DNA of 64,000 nt from Blastococcus sp. MG754426 (lineage in GTDB: Bacteria > Actinomycetota > Actinomycetes > Mycobacteriales > Geodermatophilaceae), in assembly GCF_021699055.1 (NCBI RefSeq), contig NZ_SSXC01000004.1:62001-126000 (forward strand), read 5' to 3'. Numbering within the stretch: the first letter of the stretch is position 1; each line of letters opens with the position of its first letter. The translations under genes were made by a program, and so were the position numbers. The notes beneath the pieces were generated by a model that ran no database searches, was not told where the DNA came from, and worked only from the letters and a program-made list of their open reading frames with translations. Shown here piece by piece: positions 1-7,714 of this stretch.

Positions 1-229
1 GACGGCGGGTCCAGCTCCAGCACGAGCAGTGTGATGACGATGGCGAGGACCCGTCGTTGAAGGCCTGCACGCGTCCGGTCTCGGCCGTTGTTCCGCCGCG
101 CACCGGAGCCACCGTCGCAGTGGCTCGGAGCCTCATCGGGAGTCCGCCCCCTTCCGTCCAGGCGAGCGACGTGGCGCCTTTGCGGGCAGGCGGTGCAGGC
201 GGCCCGCACCCCCGCCCGCACCGCGCGTG

Positions 230-445
230 TCAGGCCGGGATCGCCGTGACCGCCTCCACCGCCGCCAGGATCGTGGCGGCGACCTCGTCGGGCTGAGAGA
301 CCGAGAGCGCGTGCGAGCCCTCGGGGATCGCCCGGACCTCGCGGGCGCCGGCCCGTTCAGCCATGGACCGCTGGAGGGCGGCGGGGATGTTCAGGTCTGC
401 GTCCCCGGACACGAACCACGACGGTCGCTCGCGCCACGCCGGCAC
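230..445 (-). pseudogene. alpha/beta hydrolase C-terminal remnant
   Basis: The minus strand encodes about 71 residues resembling only the last third of an alpha/beta hydrolase. A segment like SGDADLNIPAALQRSMAERA is followed by EGSHALSVSQPDEVA, which is the usual cap-to-catalytic-His end of the fold (GSHAL gives the His). The nucleophile elbow and oxyanion region are absent upstream, where no continuing hydrolase frame is seen. It is therefore a truncated remnant. It sits in a run of unrelated hydrolase fragments, so the area looks decayed. I cannot say what the original substrate was. Confidence 0.55.
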
Positions 446-655
446 CGCAGCGGGCAGCCCTTCTCCGGGGGCTCACGCGCCGCCTCATCCGCGACGGATG
501 ATCCGGGGCACTCCCGGCGCGCCGTTGCAGGTGGTCAATCGGTCCCTGGCGTAGCCGACGCCCCGCACCCCGGCGTCGAGCTGCCCGACGGTGCCTAGCG
601 GGGACTGGGGCTCCGCCCGGCGCCGGGCCGGCAGGCTTGTGTGCAACGTCCGACA

Positions 656-835
656 TCATGAGGTCCACCCTCCGGCCGGCTCGACCGTCTGCTGCTGCGC
701 CTGCCGGGGCGCGGGCACGTCCGCTGCCGCAGCGACCGCCGCCAGTGCCGTGGCGATCAGGTCGGCGACCGGTCCGGGCCGGGAGATCATGAGCACGTGC
801 GAGCCGTCCAACTCGACGATCTCCGCACCCGGACG
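656..835 (-). pseudogene. second alpha/beta hydrolase C-terminal remnant
   Basis: Read on the minus strand without any start codon, this frame gives PGAEIVELDGSHVLMISRPG and then an Ala-rich helix ending at a TGA at 656-658. GSHVLMISRP is the catalytic-His segment at the end of alpha/beta hydrolases. Nothing hydrolase-like continues upstream: the plus strand from about 838 onward instead encodes a different hydrolase fragment pointing the other way. It is a short broken piece, not a gene. Confidence 0.45.
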
Positions 836-837
836 CC

Positions 838-1015
838 TTGTTGCTGATCAGCACACACGGCTGGCCCGGCTCGGTGATCGAACTGCTCGAGATCGTCGGC
901 CCGCTCGCCGACCCGACCGCGCACGACGGCTCTCCCGAGGACGCGTTCGACCTGGTGCGGCCGCCCTCCCCGGCTACGGCTTCTCCGACGCACCCGCTCG
1001 AGCTCCTCCAGTCCG
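838..1015 (+). pseudogene. epoxide hydrolase-like N-terminal remnant with frameshift
   Basis: The plus frame from about 841 reads LLISTHGWPGSVIELLEIVG followed by PLADPTAHDG and AFDLV, the classical segment around the oxyanion HGWP motif of epoxide hydrolases (EHN/alpha-beta hydrolase family). At about 957 the similarity jumps to another frame, where it continues as ALPGYGFSDAP, so one base is missing. After about 1015 the similarity stops. Both the N-terminal EHN domain and the catalytic C-terminal half are lacking. This is a doubly damaged fragment that starts two or three bases from the end of the opposing hydrolase fragment on the minus strand. Confidence 0.6.
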
Positions 1016-1177
1016 GCCAGGTCCGGCCCGGTGACCACCTCGCCGGCCGGGATGCCGAGCCCCTCGGCCACCGCCCGCCCCGCCGGTGTTCAGCCGACGG
1101 GGATCACTGCACAAGAGAGGCACGCTGAAGGCACGGTGTAGGGCAGAGAAGCTGCTGACCAGGCAGTTTGGATGCCA

Positions 1178-1232
1178 GTAGCCCTAGCCTTCCAAGCTGG
1201 CCATGCCGGTTCGATCCCGGTCACCCGCTCCA
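1178..1232 (+). other. 3' portion of a tRNA-Gly(TCC) gene (probable attachment-site scar)
   Basis: The segment contains an anticodon arm (CTAGC, loop CTTCCAA with anticodon TCC, GCTGG), a variable loop, a T arm (GCCGG, TTCGATC, CCGGT), the acceptor 3' strand CACCCGC, discriminator T and an encoded CCA at 1230-1232. The 5' acceptor strand (expected GCGGGTG) and the D arm are missing; upstream sequence does not resemble them. A lone tRNA 3' half is what remains at the far end of an element that integrated into a tRNA-Gly gene. An intact copy is not in this window, and no integrase is seen nearby. Confidence 0.65.
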
Positions 1233-1318
1233 GGTACTTGCCATCTCGTATGCCGGTCCGCGCCGCTCAGCGGGGCAACCCTGGTCCCTCCGCACATCTC
1301 GACGACCGGCCGCCCGCG

Positions 1319-2068
1319 TCAGCCACGGGCCCGGTCGAGGGTGCGGGAGATGCCCAGGGCGGCGGCCCGCACGCCCGGCGTCACGGCCCGGACGTCGGCC
1401 GCCGACGTCCCCCGGACGACGATCGACAACGCCGCGACGGCCTCCCCCCGTGCGGTCACCGGGGCCGCGACCGACACGGCGTCCATGGTCACCTGCCGGT
1501 CGCTGACGGCGAAGCCCGTACGACGGACGTCGGCCAGCACGGCGCGCAGTCGACGGGGATCGGTGATCGTGAGGGGCGTGTAGCGCTGCAGCGGGACGGC
1601 GAGGACCCGCTCCTGGACATCCACCGGCGCGTGCGCGAGCAGGACCAGCCCCACACCGGTGGGCGGCATCGCGAAGCGGCCACCCACCTGGGTCAGGACG
1701 TCGACGGCCTCGCGCGAGGCCAGCCGCTCGACGAAGACCAGCTCGTCGCCGTCCCGCACGGCCAGCTGGACGTTCTCGTGGGTCACCTCGTAGAGGTCCT
1801 CCATGAAAGGCAGAGCGACCTCGCGGAGTCCCAGCGCCCGGGGGGCCAGCGCACCGAGTTCCCAGACGTGCAGCCCGATCCGGTAGCGCCCGTCGTCGGA
1901 CCGTTCCAGGCCGCCCCAGCTCACGAGCTCGGCCACGAGCCGGTGGGCCGTGGACAGGGGCATCCCCGCCGCGCGGGCGATCTCCGACAGCGCGAGAGCC
2001 GGCCGCGAGCGGGTGAACGCGTCGAGGACCGCCAGCAGCTTGCCGCCGGCCGTCCGATGTGCGCTCAG
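1319..2068 (-). CDS. IclR-family transcriptional regulator
   Basis: A regulator of about 249 residues. The N-terminal winged helix-turn-helix (residues about 5-65, with ALALSEIARAAGMPLSTAHR) is followed by the IclR effector-binding domain (about 75-245). It is the last gene of the Rieske operon, so it probably senses an aromatic substrate or its product and controls the operon. The start is uncertain: no ATG, GTG or TTG lies at the expected place. I used a CTG (2066-2068) that overlaps the reductase stop codon; the next ATG upstream, at 2200, would give a 44-residue extension inside the reductase gene. The family identity is clear and the ligand is unknown. Confidence 0.85.
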   Translation of the reverse strand: MSAHRTAGGKLLAVLDAFTRSRPALALSEIARAAGMPLSTAHRLVAELVSWGGLERSDDGRYRIGLHVWELGALAPRALGLREVALPFMEDLYEVTHENVQLAVRDGDELVFVERLASREAVDVLTQVGGRFAMPPTGVGLVLLAHAPVDVQERVLAVPLQRYTPLTITDPRRLRAVLADVRRTGFAVSDRQVTMDAVSVAAPVTARGEAVAALSIVVRGTSAADVRAVTPGVRAAALGISRTLDRARG

Positions 2069-3027
2069 AGGTCGAGCACCAGCTTCGGGCAGGCCGCCCG
2101 CGAGACGCAGATGAACATCGTGTCGTTCGCAGCCTGCTCCGCTGGGGTCAGCAGGGAGTCGCGGTGGTCGACCTCCCCCGCCAGAACCGCCGTCTCGCAT
2201 GTCCCGCACGTCCCCTCCTGGCACGAGGAGAGCACCGGGATCCCGGCCTCCTCGACCACGTCGAGGACAGACTTGCCCGGCGGCACGGTCAGCGACAAGC
2301 CGCTGGCCGAGAGCTCCACCTCGAAGGACGACGTGAGCACCGGCTCGCCGACGTCCTTGGGCGCGAACCGTTCGAGGTGCAGCGTCCCCTCCGGCCAGGA
2401 GCGGCAGTGCCGCTCGACGGCCGCGAGGAGAGGCTCCGGGCCGCAGCAGTACACCAGCGCGCCGGATGGCGGCTCGCCGAGTACCCGGTCGAGGTCGATG
2501 AGGCCGACCTCGTCCTGGGGGTGGAGGGTGATCCGGTTGCCGGTCGACTCCTCGAGCGCCTCGAGGAAGGCCATGGACCGGCGACTGCGGCCGCCGTAGT
2601 GCAGCTCCCAGTCGGCGCCGGCCGACTCCGCAGCGGTGATCATGGGCAGGATCGGCGTGATGCCGATGCCGCCGGCGATGAAGACGTAGCGCGGCGCCGG
2701 CACCAGCGGGAAGTGGTTGCGGGGACCCCGGACGTCGATGTCCGCCCCCGCCTGCAGTGACTCGTGGACGTGCGCAGAGCCCCCTCGGCTGTCCGGCTCC
2801 CGCAGGACGCCGATCCGCCAGACCGACCGGTCGGCCGGGTTGCCGCACAGCGAGTACTGACGCGTCAGGCCGCCGGGCAGGCGGAGGTCGATGTGGGCCC
2901 CCGGCGCCCACCCCGGCAGTTCGGCTCCCGAGGGGTCGACGAGGTCGAGGACGACGACCCCTTCCGCGCCCGCGCGGCGTTCGGCGACGCGCAGCCGCAG
3001 GTCGGTCTCAGCGTGGGTGGTGTGCAC
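2065..3027 (-). CDS. ferredoxin reductase component of a Rieske oxygenase (VanB-like)
   Basis: A 320-residue single-chain reductase that passes electrons from NAD(P)H through flavin and a [2Fe-2S] centre to the oxygenase encoded upstream. It has the flavin-binding barrel (about 1-105, RQYSL at 56-60), the nucleotide-binding domain (GGIGITP at 119-125) and a C-terminal plant-type [2Fe-2S] domain with C269-x4-C274-x2-C277-x29-C307. Length and domain order match vanillate demethylase and phthalate dioxygenase reductases. The GTG start at 3025-3027 has GAAGGA just upstream. The stop overlaps the likely IclR start. The true substrate system cannot be told from the reductase. Confidence 0.9.
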   Translation of the reverse strand: MHTTHAETDLRLRVAERRAGAEGVVVLDLVDPSGAELPGWAPGAHIDLRLPGGLTRQYSLCGNPADRSVWRIGVLREPDSRGGSAHVHESLQAGADIDVRGPRNHFPLVPAPRYVFIAGGIGITPILPMITAAESAGADWELHYGGRSRRSMAFLEALEESTGNRITLHPQDEVGLIDLDRVLGEPPSGALVYCCGPEPLLAAVERHCRSWPEGTLHLERFAPKDVGEPVLTSSFEVELSASGLSLTVPPGKSVLDVVEEAGIPVLSSCQEGTCGTCETAVLAGEVDHRDSLLTPAEQAANDTMFICVSRAACPKLVLDL

Positions 3028-3037
3028 GGTTCCTTCT

Positions 3038-3322
3038 TCAGGCGGGGACGGTGGGGCGCCGTCGCACCAGCGCAGGGTCGGCGACCAGGTGCGCCGGTGG
3101 TGGGAGGTGCACGTCGGGCGGCTCGGGCAGGGCCGGGCCGCCGACCGGGTGGGCAGGGTGCGCCACGAGCCAGTCCCACAGCAGGATCGGGTCCTCGGCC
3201 TCGGACTCGGCACCGCAGTGGCAGCGGCCGCGGAGCCGGTCGGAGCCCGGGAGCCAGCCGACGCGGATCACCCGGTCTCCGGCGAGCACCTCGCGCGGCG
3301 CGGGCGGAGCGAAACCGGTCAC
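3038..3322 (-). CDS. 94-residue unknown protein inside the Rieske operon
   Basis: A small protein translated by coupling: its GTG start (3320-3322) overlaps the TGA of the oxygenase gene, and it stops 10 bases before the reductase start. The sequence holds RVGWLPGSDRLRGRCHCGAE near residues 20-40, with a CHCG motif that might bind a metal, then a tryptophan-rich stretch (ILLWDWLVAHP) and a proline-rich tail. I do not recognise a family. Its position between oxygenase and reductase suggests an accessory role in the oxygenase system, for example assembly, a metal-binding partner or a small subunit; this is inference from context only. Confidence 0.6.
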   Translation of the reverse strand: MTGFAPPAPREVLAGDRVIRVGWLPGSDRLRGRCHCGAESEAEDPILLWDWLVAHPAHPVGGPALPEPPDVHLPPPAHLVADPALVRRRPTVPA

Positions 3323-4395
3323 CGGACGATCGCGCCGGTCGCCGCGCCGGCCGGGGTCCCGGAGTTCTCGGCCGCGAGTCGGGCGATCATGCGGCGCGCC
3401 GCCAGGCCGCCGGTGTCGATGTTGATCGACAGCTCCTGGTAGCCGTCCGGCTCTCCGGTGAGCACCCGTTCGAGCACGTCCAGGGCGGTGACGTCCTGGA
3501 GGACGACGGTGCGGTTGCTCTCCCGCAGGAACCCAGAGACCTCCTCGTCGTCGAGCGCGAAGTCGCGGGCGACGGCCCAGAAGTCGTGGGTGGAGGACTC
3601 GGTCTCGGGGGTGATGGCGTACACGACCTCGACGTGGAAGGCGTCGGGGTCGGTGCCGTCCTCGTCGGGCAGGACGCCGACCGGCGCGATCCGCGAGTGC
3701 AGCTTGTACAGGCAGGGCGGGGTGAACTCGATGTCCTGCCAGCGGGTGATCCGGCCCTGGATGCCGGTGCTCTTCGCGTAGAACGGCGGGCACTCGGCAT
3801 CGGCCATGTGCCGGCTCACGTAGACGATCCCCGCCTCGTCGTCCACCTCGGTGGTGATCGGGGTCTCGGCGACCTCCGGCGTCCCGATGTAGCCGCCGTG
3901 CAGGTACGTCTCGTGCGAGAGGTCCATCAAGTTGTCGACCAGCAGGCTCGCCCGGGCCGCCAGGGGCTCCATTCCCGACACCGTCGTCCAGCCGGCCATG
4001 TCCAGCCACGGCGCCCGGGGGATCCGGGTGGTGCCGGCGCGGTCGGGGTCGCCGATGAAGACCCAGACGAAGGAGTCCTGCTCCACGACCGGATAGGTCT
4101 TGAGCCGGGCCGTGCGGGGGATGCGGGTCTGGCCGGGGACCGCCACGCATGCGCCGTCGGCACCGTAGGTGAAGCCGTGGTAACCGCACACCACCGTGTC
4201 GCCGACGAGATGGCTCGGCGACTCCGACAGCGGGAACCGGCGGTGCACGCAGCGGTCGCTCATCGCGGTGACGTCGCCGGAAACGGTGCGCCAGAAGAGG
4301 ATGGACTCACCGCAGACGGTGCGGCTGAACAGCTCCCGCCCCACCTCGCGCCCGTACGCGGCCACGTACCACTGGTTCTGGACGATCGACGTCAC
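3319..4395 (-). CDS. Rieske non-haem iron oxygenase, vanillate demethylase (VanA)-like
   Basis: The 358-residue catalytic subunit. Rieske cluster ligands are C49-x-H51 and C70-x2-H73 (DRCVHR and CGYHGF). The mononuclear iron site is visible as DLSHETYLH, giving H161 and H166. A single-component oxygenase of this size with a separate [2Fe-2S] flavin reductase is typical of O-demethylases and related enzymes (vanillate demethylase, phenoxybenzoate and toluenesulfonate oxygenases), so O-demethylation or hydroxylation of an aromatic acid is the best guess. The GTG start at 4393-4395 is preceded by GAGGAG. It is the first gene of a four-gene operon. An inverted repeat about 70 bases upstream may be the operator. 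Confidence 0.88.
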   Translation of the reverse strand: MTSIVQNQWYVAAYGREVGRELFSRTVCGESILFWRTVSGDVTAMSDRCVHRRFPLSESPSHLVGDTVVCGYHGFTYGADGACVAVPGQTRIPRTARLKTYPVVEQDSFVWVFIGDPDRAGTTRIPRAPWLDMAGWTTVSGMEPLAARASLLVDNLMDLSHETYLHGGYIGTPEVAETPITTEVDDEAGIVYVSRHMADAECPPFYAKSTGIQGRITRWQDIEFTPPCLYKLHSRIAPVGVLPDEDGTDPDAFHVEVVYAITPETESSTHDFWAVARDFALDDEEVSGFLRESNRTVVLQDVTALDVLERVLTGEPDGYQELSINIDTGGLAARRMIARLAAENSGTPAGAATGAIVR

Positions 4396-4779
4396 CTGGC
4401 TGCTCCTCGGGTGTCGGTTGGCTGGGCCGATCGTGACCGGCGACACGAGACGCCGGACACACGCCTTCCATGTGGTGGAAGCCGAAGGTGCTCCGCTGGG
4501 CCGGCCCACGCCGTGAGGGGTCGCGCGAGGCGACGCCGGGCAGCAACCCGCGCCAGTGCTTCTCGCGCCATTCGGAGGACGGATCGCTCCACCTCGTCGT
4601 GCGCGCCCAACACGCCCGGTCGACCGAGGAGCGTCGTGACCGAGGAGCCGTTGCACGCCGACGAGGCCCGCCGAACCGCCGGCCGGACGCGCTGTCGGCG
4701 ACCGCCGCGACGATGCTGGTAGCGCGGCACGATCCTCCACGGCCACACTGACCGACGCCGGATCATCGAGGAGTCAGCC
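4396..4779. other. intergenic region between divergent genes
   Basis: This 384-base stretch separates the Rieske operon (minus) from the split-barrel gene at 4780 (plus). It holds the candidate IclR operator at 4465-4481. GAGGAG lies just before the 4780 start. I see no further gene, RNA or terminator in it. Confidence 0.5.
4465..4481. promoter_or_regulatory. candidate IclR-type operator
   Basis: A perfect inverted repeat, CTTCCA-TGTGG-TGGAAG, lies about 70 bases upstream of the oxygenase start. IclR-family operators often have TTCCA/TGGAA-type arms with a short centre, and an IclR gene closes the operon. The match is visible in the sequence; the regulator assignment is inference. Confidence 0.45.
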
Positions 4780-5805
4780 GTGGCCGCAGCCTCCGACGTC
4801 CCAGAACCCCGGAGCGGATCCGTGCCGGATCTGCCCGACCTCCTGCCGGTGCTGGCGCGACGAGCTCTGGTCTGCGAGTACGCCACCCTCACCGGGGACG
4901 GTCGACCGGTGACGTGGCCGGTCACCCCGTACCCCGGTGAGGACGGCGCGACGGTGGACGTCTCGACCGGGCTGACCTACCCGGCGAAGGCCGAACGGGC
5001 CCGCCGGGAGCCCCGGGTCGCCTTGCTGTTCTCCTCGACCAGCGACGCCGAACTCCCCGGCGCGCCCACGGTGTCGGTGCAGGGGCTGGCGACCGTGCGG
5101 GACTCAGCCCTGCAGGCCAACACCGACCGCTACCTGCGCCAGAGCCTGGCGAAGCTGCCTGAGGCCTACAAGGGCATGCCGCCGTTCCTCCTCCGCCGTC
5201 TGGACTGGTACCTGGCTCGCATCTGGGTGCAGGTGACGCCGCTCCGCGTCCTGTCCTGGCCCAGCGGGCGGCTCGATCAGCGACCCGAGAGCTGGCAGGC
5301 GCCGCCGGGCACCGCAGCACCTCCGTCCGATCCCGCCCCCCGGGGTCCCTCGCTGCCCTCGAGGTCCGAGGCGCCGGCGGACTGGCGCCCCTTCGCCGAC
5401 CGGGCCGACCGGCTCGGCGTCCCCGTGCTCACCGTCGTGGACGCGGATGGATGGCCGCTCCCGGTGCGTTGCCGGAGCGCTGAGCGCGCAGCGGACGGCT
5501 ACCTCCTCGTGCCGCCCACCGGCGTCCACCTCACCGGAGGACCGGCCTGCATCACCGCGCACTGGCACGCGCCGGACATGAGCCAGCAGGAGAACGTGGT
5601 CCTGCTCGGTACCGCGGAACCGGCCGACGACGGCCGCGTCCGGGTCCGGGTCGTGCGTGCGCTCAGGGACTGGAGCCTCACCGGCTCACGGCTGGGCAGG
5701 ACCCTCGGCTTCCTCGCCAACGGCAGAACGCTGCGACCGCGACTGCAGCAGGAGGCGATGCGACGCGGGCAGGCGCCCCCCGCCGTCAACCTGCCGAGAT
5801 CCTGA
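4780..5805 (+). CDS. two-domain flavin split-barrel (PNPOx-like) protein
   Basis: A 341-residue protein with two pyridoxamine-phosphate-oxidase-type barrels: residues about 20-150 (with GRPVTWPVTPYPG and PRVALLFSST) and about 195-300 (with VPVLTVVDADGWPLPVRC), joined by a proline-rich linker (about 160-190). Such proteins bind FMN or F420 and act as small-molecule oxidoreductases or haem-binding proteins. The GTG start follows a GAGGAG ribosome site. It is transcribed away from the Rieske operon and may share its control region. The substrate is unknown. Confidence 0.65.
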   Translation: MAAASDVPEPRSGSVPDLPDLLPVLARRALVCEYATLTGDGRPVTWPVTPYPGEDGATVDVSTGLTYPAKAERARREPRVALLFSSTSDAELPGAPTVSVQGLATVRDSALQANTDRYLRQSLAKLPEAYKGMPPFLLRRLDWYLARIWVQVTPLRVLSWPSGRLDQRPESWQAPPGTAAPPSDPAPRGPSLPSRSEAPADWRPFADRADRLGVPVLTVVDADGWPLPVRCRSAERAADGYLLVPPTGVHLTGGPACITAHWHAPDMSQQENVVLLGTAEPADDGRVRVRVVRALRDWSLTGSRLGRTLGFLANGRTLRPRLQQEAMRRGQAPPAVNLPRS

Positions 5806-6096
5806 CCCTCTCCGCGGGGACTGCCGGGTCCGGCCGGTCCTGGTGTGACTCGGGCCGGCTCGAGCGAGGGCAGCTCCGACCGGGGCACGGACCGGGGACC
5901 GACCTCTCGGTCGTTCGGCGGTCCGGGCCGGGAGTCGGCGCGATGGGGGCGATGCCCAGACGGCACCTCTCCCCCGGAACTGGTCGTGCGTGCAGCGCCG
6001 CTGGATCACCGGGACGGAGCTGCTGGAGCCCTCCTCCGAACCGGTCCCGGCTCCTACGATGCAGCCAGCATCCCCGATGACGCTCACGAACGGACG

Positions 6097-6534
6097 GTGC
6101 CGGCCGTGGACCTGCCCATGCTCGCAGCCGCCACCCTATTGGCGGGAACGGCGGCGTACGGGGCCCGAGTGGGAGCGCGCGAGGAGATCGCCGGGGAACC
6201 GTTCGGATGGCGGCTCCCCGGGCGGGTGGCTCGGCACCAGGCATGGGGCTACGGCTCCGGCACGATGGCGCCCTGGCCGATGCCGGTCGCGGCCCTGGCC
6301 GCGGCTGTCAGGGCCGGTGGAGGATCGGAACAGCCTGCCCGGGTGTGCCTCGCCATCGGATCCGTCTGCCTGATCGGCACCGTCGTCGAACCACAGACCT
6401 GGGGGCGTCGCTCCACCTCGCGCGCCGCGACCGTGGCCACGGCGCTGCACCTGCTCTCCGGCACGGCACTCGTCCTGGCGGGTCAGCGCGCCACGCTGGC
6501 CTCTCGCCGCTCCCGGTCGGTGGTCAGAGCCTGA
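6097..6534 (+). CDS. small integral membrane protein
   Basis: About 145 residues with three or four hydrophobic helices (around LPMLAAATLLAGTAAYGA, PWPMPVAALAAAVRA, CLAIGSVCLIGTVV and ALHLLSGTALVLAG). No catalytic motif is evident and I do not recognise a family. GTG codons at 6097 and 6106 are both possible starts with no strong ribosome site. The conserved-looking region begins at the second one. The 290 bases before it hold no gene I can support. Confidence 0.5.
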   Translation: MPAVDLPMLAAATLLAGTAAYGARVGAREEIAGEPFGWRLPGRVARHQAWGYGSGTMAPWPMPVAALAAAVRAGGGSEQPARVCLAIGSVCLIGTVVEPQTWGRRSTSRAATVATALHLLSGTALVLAGQRATLASRRSRSVVRA

Positions 6535-6629
6535 GCGTGCCGCGTCCTGCCCCAGCGGGGGGCCGACCTCTCCGGTGGTGGGCCGGTGGAGTCGGCGGTC
6601 CCCCACGCGGCGTCGTGCCGCAGTGCGGC

Positions 6630-7073
6630 GTGACCATCCTCGACGACGTCGCGGCCCTCGCCGTCCGCGAGGAGCACCTCGCGGTCGTCTCCACGCTGCG
6701 AGCCGACCCGGCCATCCGGTCGTCGGTGGTCAACGCGGGGTTCCTCACCCATCCTTCGACCGGACGGCAGGCACTCGCGTTCGTCACCTCCGGCCGGGTC
6801 AAGCTCGCCGATCTCCGCGTCCGGCCGCAGGTCACCGCGACGTTCCGGCACGGCTGGGAGTGGGCGAGCGTCGAAGGACGTGCGGAACCGGCTGGACCCG
6901 ACGATCCGCAGCCGTGGCTGGCCGACGCCGACCGGCTCCGCCTGCTGCTCCGCGACGTGTTCACCGCTGCGGGCGGCCGGCACGACGACCGGGAGGAGTA
7001 CGACCGCGTGATGGCCGAGGAGCGACGCACCGCCGTGCTGATCGACCCGGTCAGGACCTACGGCGACAGCTAG
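6630..7073 (+). CDS. F420/FMN-dependent split-barrel oxidoreductase (PPOX class)
   Basis: A 147-residue protein of the pyridoxamine-phosphate-oxidase-like fold, as in the TIGR03618-type F420-dependent enzymes of actinobacteria. The order is typical: an N-terminal helix, HLAVVSTLRADPAIRSSVVN, GRQALAFVTSGRVKLADLR, TATFRHGWEWASVEG, and a C-terminal helix with EEYDRVMAEERRTAVLI. The GTG at 6630 places the N-terminus as in the family. It is the second split-barrel gene within 2 kb, and the two may serve related redox chemistry. The substrate is unknown. Confidence 0.75.
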   Translation: MTILDDVAALAVREEHLAVVSTLRADPAIRSSVVNAGFLTHPSTGRQALAFVTSGRVKLADLRVRPQVTATFRHGWEWASVEGRAEPAGPDDPQPWLADADRLRLLLRDVFTAAGGRHDDREEYDRVMAEERRTAVLIDPVRTYGDS

Positions 7074-7135
7074 CGGCGGCACCGCTTCCCACGCCAGGAC
7101 GCTCCACCGTCCCTCCTGGCGGCAGGGGCCGGAGG

Positions 7136-7714
7136 TCACAGCCGACACCCCGGCGGGAGGAGTCGGCGCCGCGCAGCCCTCACCATGCGGATCTCCCGCA
7201 CCCCGCCCTCCACCTCCACCGTCCCGTCGGCGAGGAAGCCCTGCTTGCGGTAGAACGCCTGGGCTCGAGGGTTCGGGTCGGCCACCCACAGCGCCACGGG
7301 CTCTTCCGGGTCGACGACCGCCCGCAGCAGCGCCGGCCCGGCGCCCGTGCCGTGCTCGCCCGCCACCACGTACAGGACGTACAGCTGCCGCCGCCACGGC
7401 GCCCCGGCGTCCAACGGCGGGCCCGACATGGCGATCCCGATCGTCTCGCCGCTCCGCAGGGCGACTGCCACGCGGTTCTCGCGGTAGCGCCCGTCGGTCA
7501 GCGCGGCGGTCCAGAACCGCGCCCGCGCGGCGAGGAAGCCCGGGGCGTCGAGCACCGCATCGGGCATCACTCCCCGGTACGTCTCCTGCCAGCACTGCAC
7601 GTTCACGCGCGCCATCTGCGCGCCGTCGCCGGCCTGAGCCGGGCGAACGGTCAGGCCGGGCCGCGCCGCGGCCACGGCCGGGGTGCCGCCGTCGGCCGTG
7701 CCCGGTGGGCTCAT
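7136..7714 (-). CDS. GNAT-family N-acetyltransferase
   Basis: A 192-residue acetyltransferase. The N-terminal strand-helix (LTVRPAQAGDGAQMARVNVQ, WQETYRGVMP) is followed by a central strand (LYVLYVVAGEHGTGAGPALL) that carries the acetyl-CoA loop, here in the variant form EHGTGAGPAL, and by ALWVADPNPRAQAFYRKQGF, the usual GNAT C-terminal half. The ATG start overlaps the stop codon of the upstream cupin gene (ATGA), so the two are translated as a coupled pair. The acceptor substrate is unknown. The pair probably belongs to the regulon of the LuxR-type regulator encoded next door. Confidence 0.82.
   Translation of the reverse strand: MSPPGTADGGTPAVAAARPGLTVRPAQAGDGAQMARVNVQCWQETYRGVMPDAVLDAPGFLAARARFWTAALTDGRYRENRVAVALRSGETIGIAMSGPPLDAGAPWRRQLYVLYVVAGEHGTGAGPALLRAVVDPEEPVALWVADPNPRAQAFYRKQGFLADGTVEVEGGVREIRMVRAARRRLLPPGCRL

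Noticed and set aside
1178-1232. Functional tRNA-Gly gene
   Set aside because: The 5' acceptor strand and D arm are missing, so no cloverleaf can form.
1172-2599. Long plus-strand open frame of 475 codons across the IclR and reductase genes
   Set aside because: It is antisense to two genes with clear domains and has shadow-like Arg/Pro/Gly composition with no recognisable motif.
3319-4395. Ring-hydroxylating dioxygenase large subunit of a three-component system
   Set aside because: The 358-residue length and lack of a beta subunit gene fit single-component VanA-like oxygenases better.
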